Source: Bacillota bacterium (lineage in GTDB: Bacteria; Bacillota; Clostridia; Oscillospirales; Ruminococcaceae). Taken from it: a stretch of DNA of 60,799 bases. The notes below the pieces were generated by a model, which was given only the letters and a program-made list of their open reading frames with translations, was not told the origin of the DNA and made no database searches. Positions 55,880 to 60,799 of the stretch are shown piece by piece. A program made the position numbers and the translations under genes. The stretch's first letter is position 1. The number at the start of each line of letters is the position of its first letter. The stretch lies in the NCBI GenBank assembly GCA_023457355.1, contig JAEWLW010000081.1, positions 1 through 60,799 of the forward strand, in the 5' to 3' direction.

Positions 55880-57409
55880 CTAGCGGTTCCAGTATTTTCG
55901 GTCCAGCGTGCGGTATTGGATGGCCTCCGAAACGTGGCTGCTGTCAATAGTGTCGCAATTATCCAGGTCGGCGATGGTGCGCGAAACCTTTAAAATACGG
56001 TCATACCCACGGGCCGAAAGGCCGAGCCGCTCAAACGCCATCTTTAAAAGCTGCTCGGCGTCCCGGGTGAGCGGGCAGAATTCCTCGAGCAGCGCGCGCG
56101 GGATGGCGCAGTTTGAGGCGACGCCGCGCCCGTGAAAGCGCTCCAGCTGGCGGCGTCTGGCTTCGGCCACCCGCTGCCGCAGCAGCGTCGAACCCTCGCC
56201 CGGCGCTTTGCCGGTCAGGCTTTCATAGTCGATGGCGGGCACCTCAAGGTGAATGTCGATACGGTCCAAAAGCGGGCCGCTCACCTTGCCCAGATAGCGG
56301 CTGATGGCCGCAGGGGAACAGTTGCATGGCTTGGCGGGGTGCCCGTAAAATCCGCAGGGGCAGGGGTTCATGGCGGCGACCAGCATGAACCGGCAGGGAT
56401 AGGTGACGCGTGCACCCACGCGGGAGATGGTCACCTCGTGATCCTCCAGCGGCTGGCGCAGCCCCTCCATAACGGGGCGCAAAAACTCCGGCAGCTCGTC
56501 CAAAAACAGCACGCCGTTATGAGAAAGCGAAACCTCGCCGGGCTTTGGGGCGCTGCCGCCGCCGGTCATGCCCGCTGCCGAAACCGAATGATGCGGGGCG
56601 CGAAACGGCCGTTCCCGCACCAGCCCCACGCCCTTTGGCAGCGTGCCGGCGACCGAATGCAGCTTGGTGACCGCCACCTGCTCGTCGTAGGTCATGTCGG
56701 GCAAAATAGAAGGCAGTCGCCGTGCCAGCATGCTTTTGCCCGAACCGGGCGGCCCGATGAGCAAAAGATTGTGCAGCCCCGCCGCCGCCACGGTGAGCGC
56801 GCGCTTGGCTTCATACTGCCCGCGTACGTCGGCATAATCGGGGATGGGGCCGGCGGGCATCTGCGCGGAAAAATCCAGCGACGCACAAAGCGGCAGCTGT
56901 GCTTCGTGGCGCAGGTGCTGCAAAACCTCCGCGACATTTTTAGCGGCGTAAACCGCGATATCCTGTGCGATGGCGCCTTCGGGCGCATTCTCAAACGGGA
57001 TAATAACCTGCTTGAGGCCCAGCGCTCTGGCGCTTAGAATCATCGGCAGCACGCCGGAAAGCGGGCGCAACTCACCGCCCAGCGATAATTCGCCAAGGCA
57101 GCCGATGTCGTCCAACCCGGCTTCCAGCGTTCCGGAGGCTTTGAGCAGCGCCAGAAAAATGGCGAGGTCGTAAGCGGTACCGCTTTTTTTCGTATCCGCG
57201 GGGGCAAGATTTAAAACAATGCGTGAAGTCGGAAATTGAATGCCGGCATTTTTAATGGCCGAGCGCACCCGGTCACGGGCCTCCTTGACGGCGGTATCGG
57301 GCAGACCGACGACCTCAAAGGCGGGCAACCCGCGCGAGAGGTCGGCCTCCACCGTCACAAGATAGGCGTCGATGCCGTTTAATCCAAAACTGTTTACCTT
57401 TGCGAGCAT
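55880..57409 (-). CDS. comM: YifB/ComM-family Mg-chelatase-like AAA+ ATPase
   Basis: 509 residues. An N-terminal Lon-like domain (GLPAFEVVGLPDTAVKEARD), the AAA+ Walker A (LLIGPPGSGKSMLARR), Walker B (LFLDELPEF) and the zinc-binding CPCGFYGHPAKPC loop, then an HTH-like end. ComM is a hexameric helicase that helps branch migration during uptake of foreign DNA in some bacteria; its role in Clostridia is not established. I use ATG 57409, 8 nt after AAGGGGG, instead of the upstream start. Confidence 0.93.
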   Translation of the reverse strand: MLAKVNSFGLNGIDAYLVTVEADLSRGLPAFEVVGLPDTAVKEARDRVRSAIKNAGIQFPTSRIVLNLAPADTKKSGTAYDLAIFLALLKASGTLEAGLDDIGCLGELSLGGELRPLSGVLPMILSARALGLKQVIIPFENAPEGAIAQDIAVYAAKNVAEVLQHLRHEAQLPLCASLDFSAQMPAGPIPDYADVRGQYEAKRALTVAAAGLHNLLLIGPPGSGKSMLARRLPSILPDMTYDEQVAVTKLHSVAGTLPKGVGLVRERPFRAPHHSVSAAGMTGGGSAPKPGEVSLSHNGVLFLDELPEFLRPVMEGLRQPLEDHEVTISRVGARVTYPCRFMLVAAMNPCPCGFYGHPAKPCNCSPAAISRYLGKVSGPLLDRIDIHLEVPAIDYESLTGKAPGEGSTLLRQRVAEARRRQLERFHGRGVASNCAIPRALLEEFCPLTRDAEQLLKMAFERLGLSARGYDRILKVSRTIADLDNCDTIDSSHVSEAIQYRTLDRKYWNR

Positions 57410-57433
57410 GCCGCAGCCCCCTTTTGCCCCCAA

Positions 57434-57732
57434 GTGTTTTTATTATAGCGTTGTTGCGTGAAAAATACAACGATGAAAGCGACTTTGTCTGCGCCGGGCT
57501 GCTGGCCGCCATTGACAAAGCCGGGTCCGACACATTATGATTACGTTAGTGTCTCTGAAAATGCCGTTATTCGCGGGGCGGGGTTGCTGCGTGGGAGCAT
57601 TCCGATATTTTGCCCCGTTATCTTTGATTTTTTGGAAACACCCCGGTGATTTTACGCCTTTCAATTGCAAAGGTGCTGTATAAAGGCGGGCGAACAATCT
57701 GCCCGCAATCTTAAATTTTGGGAGATGGGTCT
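57434..57732. other. Intergenic region between comM and the dehydrogenase gene
   Basis: About 300 bp between divergent genes. It contains AT-rich sequence near the comM start, a GGGAG RBS for the dehydrogenase and no convincing gene. A plus-strand ORF at 57458-57649 lacks an RBS. No clear promoter spacing was found for the dehydrogenase. Confidence 0.45.
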
Positions 57733-58722
57733 ATGCACAGGAATAAGTTGGTTGTTGTCGGGGTGGGGCATGTCGGTTCGTACGTTTTGGCGGACGCGAT
57801 GAAAACCGGCCTGTTTGCTGAAATCGGCGTCATTGACATTTTGGAAAACGTCGCTTACGGCGAGGCGCTTGACCAGGCGCAGGCAACGGCTTTAACCTAC
57901 ATGAATAATGTCGATGTTAAAAGCGGCAGCTATGAACAGTGCGCCGACGCCGATGTGATTATCGTGGCTGCCGGCCCGAGCATTATCCCCGATCCGGATG
58001 ACCCCCGGGGCGAGCCGGACCGCGCGCTGCTGACTACCACGAACTGCGGAGTTATCCGCGCGGTGATGGCGGGCATCACCCAATATACGAAAGACGCGAT
58101 TATCATTCTGATCACCAATCCGCTGGATACGATGGTTTATATCGCGGAAAATGAATTCGGTTACCCGGCCGGGCGCGTATTCGGCACCGGAACAATGCTC
58201 GATTCCGCGCGCCTGCGCAAGCTGGTGGCCGACACCTGCCGGGTTGACCCCAAATCGGTGACCGGCTATATGATGGGCGAGCACGGCGGTACGGCGTTCC
58301 CCGCTTTGAGCCATCTCAGTGTCGGCGGAATTCCGTTTGATGCGCTGGAACAGTATTTTGAAGCGGCACAGGATATCAAAGACCCCGAGCGGGTCAAATC
58401 GCTGGTCGTCACCGCCGCTTATAATGTACTCAACGGCAAGGGCTGGACCAACGCGGGTGTTGCGCAGTCGGCCGTCACCATGGCAAGGGCCGTTTTGCTG
58501 GATGAAAAAAGCGTCTATCCGGCTTCCACGACGCTGCGCGGCCAGTATGGCCATGACGGCGACGTAGCGCTGAGCATGCCCTGCATCATCGGTCGCGAAG
58601 GCATTTTAAAACAGCTGCCTGTCGCGCTCAACGCGTGGGAGACCGAAAAGCTGCAAGCTTCCGTCGCGTTCATTCAGGCAACGATGCGCGACGCTAAAAC
58701 CGGCCCTGAATTTATAAAATAA
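57733..58722 (+). CDS. ldh: L-lactate/malate dehydrogenase family protein
   Basis: 329 residues. NAD-binding loop VVGVGHVGSYV at the N-terminus, DIL acidic residue that binds the adenosine, ITNPLDTMVYIAE, the catalytic-His region GEHGGTAFPALS and a C-terminal helix. The usual GEHGDS motif is varied to GEHGGT, so the substrate could be lactate, malate or a branched 2-hydroxy acid. GGGAG precedes the ATG at 57733. In fermentative Clostridia such an enzyme regenerates NAD+. Confidence 0.85.
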   Translation: MHRNKLVVVGVGHVGSYVLADAMKTGLFAEIGVIDILENVAYGEALDQAQATALTYMNNVDVKSGSYEQCADADVIIVAAGPSIIPDPDDPRGEPDRALLTTTNCGVIRAVMAGITQYTKDAIIILITNPLDTMVYIAENEFGYPAGRVFGTGTMLDSARLRKLVADTCRVDPKSVTGYMMGEHGGTAFPALSHLSVGGIPFDALEQYFEAAQDIKDPERVKSLVVTAAYNVLNGKGWTNAGVAQSAVTMARAVLLDEKSVYPASTTLRGQYGHDGDVALSMPCIIGREGILKQLPVALNAWETEKLQASVAFIQATMRDAKTGPEFIK

Positions 58723-58768
58723 CGGCGCTGCTGCCGTTGAAAGAGCTATATAAAAGGGGGAGCACAAA

Positions 58769-60478
58769 ATGGATGCATTCATGCGATATAAACAGTGGCA
58801 AAACACCCAACTGGAGGACAGCGACCTTGTGGAGGAGCTTGCGGGGTTAGAAGGGAACGAAAGCGAAATCTACGAGCGCTTTTATACCGATTTGACCTTT
58901 GGCACCGCGGGGTTGCGCGGCAAAATTGGCGCGGGCACCAACTGCATGAACATTTATACGGTGCGCAGGGCGACGCAGGGCATCTGCAGCTGGCTGCATC
59001 AGCATAAGGAGGGCGGCTCGGCCGCTATCGCTTATGACAGCCGCAATAAATCCAAACTGTTTGCCGAGGCGACCGCCTGTGTGTTTGCGGCGAATGGCGT
59101 GAAGGTTTATCTTTACCCCCAGTTGACGCCCACGCCCATGCTGTCCTGGGCGATTCGCTATTACGGCTGCGACACCGGCGTGGTGGTGACGGCCAGCCAT
59201 AACCCCGCGGAGTATAACGGCTACAAAGCCTATGACGACAGTGGCTGCCAGATTGCCAGCGAGATGGCCGACGGCATTTTCAACTGCATTCTGGAAACCG
59301 ACCTGTTCACCGGCGTTAAAACGATGGCCTATGACGACGCCGTTAAGGCGGGGCGGATTGTTTTTGTGGATGACGCCGCCATCGACGCTTATTTTGAGCG
59401 GGTGCGCGCCTGTCGCTGCTTCCCGGATGCCGTTGCGGGTTCCGGCCTGAAGTTGGTTTACACGCCGCTCAACGGCACGGGGAACCTGCCTGTGCGCCGG
59501 ATTTTAAGCGAAATCGGCATCACAGACCCGCTTCTTGTCGCTGAACAGCTGGAGCCGGACGGCAATTTTCCCACCTGCCGCTACCCGAACCCGGAATTTA
59601 AGGAAGCGCTGACGCTGGGCTTAAAGCTGGCGGCCGGAAGCGGGGCCGACCTGTTGATTGCAACCGACCCCGACGCCGACCGCGTGGGCGCCGCGGTGCG
59701 CCATAACGGCGAATTTGTGCAGCTTGGCGGCAACGATGTCGGCGTGCTGCTCACCGAATATATTGCACATGCCAAAACGGTGAACAAAACCATGCCCGCG
59801 CGCCCGGTGATGATTAAATCCATCGTCACCACCACGCTGACCGATCGGGTGGCGAACAGCTACGGCATTGAGGTGCGCGACGTGCTGACCGGCTTTAAGA
59901 ACATCGGCACCGAAATTGCCAATCTGGAAGCTGCGGGCGAAATCGAACGCTTTATCTTCGCCTATGAAGAAAGCTGCGGCTATCTGGCCGGGCCCTATGT
60001 CCGCGATAAGGACGCCATCGTCACGACCATGCTGGTTGCGGAGATGGCGGCCTACTATAAAAAAGCGGGGAAAACGCTCATCGACGTTATGGCGGATATC
60101 TATAAGCGCTTTGGCTATTTCTGCAACCGTGTGACCAACACGGTGTTCCCGGGCGCCGACGGCATGAAACAGATGACCGAAATAATGGATAAGCTCTTTG
60201 CAGCGCCGCCCGCCGCGCTGGCGGAATACAAGGTGGCGGCCTGCTGCGACTACCGCGCGGGTGTCTGCGTCAAGGGCGGGCAGCGCTTTCCGACGGGGCT
60301 GCCGCAGTCCGATGTGCTTTCGATGACGCTGGAGGACGGCAACGTGGTGGTGATTCGTCCCTCCGGCACCGAGCCCAAGCTCAAGACCTATTATATCGTC
60401 AGGGGCGAAACGATGCCGCAGGCGGAAGCGATTTGCGATGTGTTGACGGCCGCCGTGCATAAGTTGCTTGGATTCTGA
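58769..60478 (+). CDS. Phosphoglucomutase/phosphomannomutase family enzyme
   Basis: 569 residues, long-form phosphohexomutase. The phosphoserine loop TASHNPAEYNGYKAYDDSG is near residue 140, the Mg site ATDPDADRVG near 300, the sugar-binding EESCGYLAGPYVRDKD near 410 and the phosphate-binding RPSGTEPKLKTYY near 530. It converts glucose-1-phosphate and glucose-6-phosphate (or mannose forms) for cell-wall and storage sugars. AAAGGGGG precedes the ATG. It follows the dehydrogenase gene by 46 nt and may share its transcript. Confidence 0.93.
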   Translation: MDAFMRYKQWQNTQLEDSDLVEELAGLEGNESEIYERFYTDLTFGTAGLRGKIGAGTNCMNIYTVRRATQGICSWLHQHKEGGSAAIAYDSRNKSKLFAEATACVFAANGVKVYLYPQLTPTPMLSWAIRYYGCDTGVVVTASHNPAEYNGYKAYDDSGCQIASEMADGIFNCILETDLFTGVKTMAYDDAVKAGRIVFVDDAAIDAYFERVRACRCFPDAVAGSGLKLVYTPLNGTGNLPVRRILSEIGITDPLLVAEQLEPDGNFPTCRYPNPEFKEALTLGLKLAAGSGADLLIATDPDADRVGAAVRHNGEFVQLGGNDVGVLLTEYIAHAKTVNKTMPARPVMIKSIVTTTLTDRVANSYGIEVRDVLTGFKNIGTEIANLEAAGEIERFIFAYEESCGYLAGPYVRDKDAIVTTMLVAEMAAYYKKAGKTLIDVMADIYKRFGYFCNRVTNTVFPGADGMKQMTEIMDKLFAAPPAALAEYKVAACCDYRAGVCVKGGQRFPTGLPQSDVLSMTLEDGNVVVIRPSGTEPKLKTYYIVRGETMPQAEAICDVLTAAVHKLLGF

Positions 60479-60629
60479 AAAATTCTTTATTAATATTAAA
60501 ATAGCGCCTAGTTTCGATTGTTTGGGGTGAGACGATATCCGCTCAACAAGGCGATTTTTGTGGCAGACCGGTAATCGGTGTGCACATCCGGACGATATTA
60601 AAATTTTTTATATTTATATCTGAAAATGC

Positions 60630-60658
60630 TTGCAATTGGACAAACGGTATGCTATCAT
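60630..60658 (+). promoter_or_regulatory. rpmE promoter
   Basis: TTGCAA (60630-60635), a 17-nt spacer and TATCAT (60653-60658), about 43 nt before the rpmE start. The 150 bp before it (60479-60629) are AT-rich and hold no gene. Confidence 0.75.
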
Positions 60659-60701
60659 TAAATACGCATTTGTAACAGGTTTTTTGAAAGAGGTGACAAT
60701 A

Positions 60702-60799
60702 GTGAAAGAGGGAATTCATCCTCATTACGAAGCGACGACCATTCGTTGCGCATGTGGCGAGGTCATCGAGACCGGCTCGACCAAAAAGGATATCAGAGT
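60702..60799 (+). CDS. rpmE: Ribosomal protein L31, 5' part
   Basis: From GTG 60702 (RBS AGAGGTG) the frame reads KEGIHPHYEATTIRCACGEV, the L31 N-terminus with the CxC of the zinc-binding form, and runs off the window. L31 is part of the large ribosomal subunit and bridges to the small one. The zinc form is replaced by a Cys-less paralogue in some Firmicutes under zinc starvation. Confidence 0.93.
   Translation, partial: MKEGIHPHYEATTIRCACGEVIETGSTKKDIR

Noticed and set aside
57458..57649. Plus-strand ORF between comM and the dehydrogenase gene
   Set aside because: No RBS, Pro-rich random-looking product, and it overlaps the region upstream of comM.

Overview
The window comes from a spore-forming member of the Firmicutes, most like the Clostridia/Oscillospirales. 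Evidence: a cotJABC spore-coat operon, a T-box leader on thrS, rny, rpmE, AGGAGG-type ribosome binding sites throughout, and a roughly 50% GC sequence. Family and genus are inference.

Layout. Positions 1-4611 and 43126-60799 are host chromosome. Between them lies a complete-looking 38.5 kb prophage. On the left, host DNA holds a decayed IS110-type transposase, a metallophosphoesterase, an RlmA-type rRNA methyltransferase, a flavin reductase, and cotJA-cotJB followed by the first 32 codons of cotJC. On the right it resumes with the remaining 171 codons of cotJC, then two paralogous secreted proteins flanking a histidine phosphatase, rny, T-box-controlled thrS, three lipoproteins, a YcxB-like protein, a ComM/YifB ATPase, an L-lactate/malate dehydrogenase family gene, a phosphosugar mutase and the start of rpmE.

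Central result. The prophage sits inside cotJC. A 9-bp core (GGCGGGCCG) at 4603-4611 and 43126-43134 marks attL and attR. Joining the two flanks restores one 203-codon cotJC frame exactly. The junction falls just before a glutamate that aligns with the metal ligand Glu35 of manganese catalases. A large serine recombinase is encoded 20 bp inside attL, and the reconstructed attP has 16-bp inverted-repeat arms. This is the architecture of a sporulation-gene intervening element, like skin in sigK or SPbeta in spsM. I infer, but cannot show, that it is excised in the mother cell.

Prophage order: recombinase (-), two membrane/coiled-coil accessory genes (-), CI-like repressor (-), a divergent promoter pair with three evenly spaced operators, Cro-like gene (+), small early genes with two oppositely oriented cassettes that share a promoter-RBS block, AbrB-like regulator, tyrosine recombinase, SNF2-helicase/DNA-methylase fusion, a frameshifted or split cytosine-5 methyltransferase, a tRNA-Trp remnant, a cytoplasmic sugar-binding-protein gene and a DUF4145 gene (both -), an HUH replication protein, a late regulator, and then the late operon. 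The late operon has TerS, TerL, portal, scaffold, an N4-gp56-type capsid protein, a nozzle-like protein, a collagen-like fibre, holin, GH25 lysin and a 2302-residue injected-type polyvalent protein. There is no tape measure, tail tube or sheath gene, so a short-tailed (podovirus-like) virion is inferred.

The host part right of the prophage also carries a family of four about 125-155 bp intergenic elements with terminal inverted repeats and a hairpin showing compensatory changes. A second unrelated inverted-repeat element lies between two paralogous lipoprotein genes.
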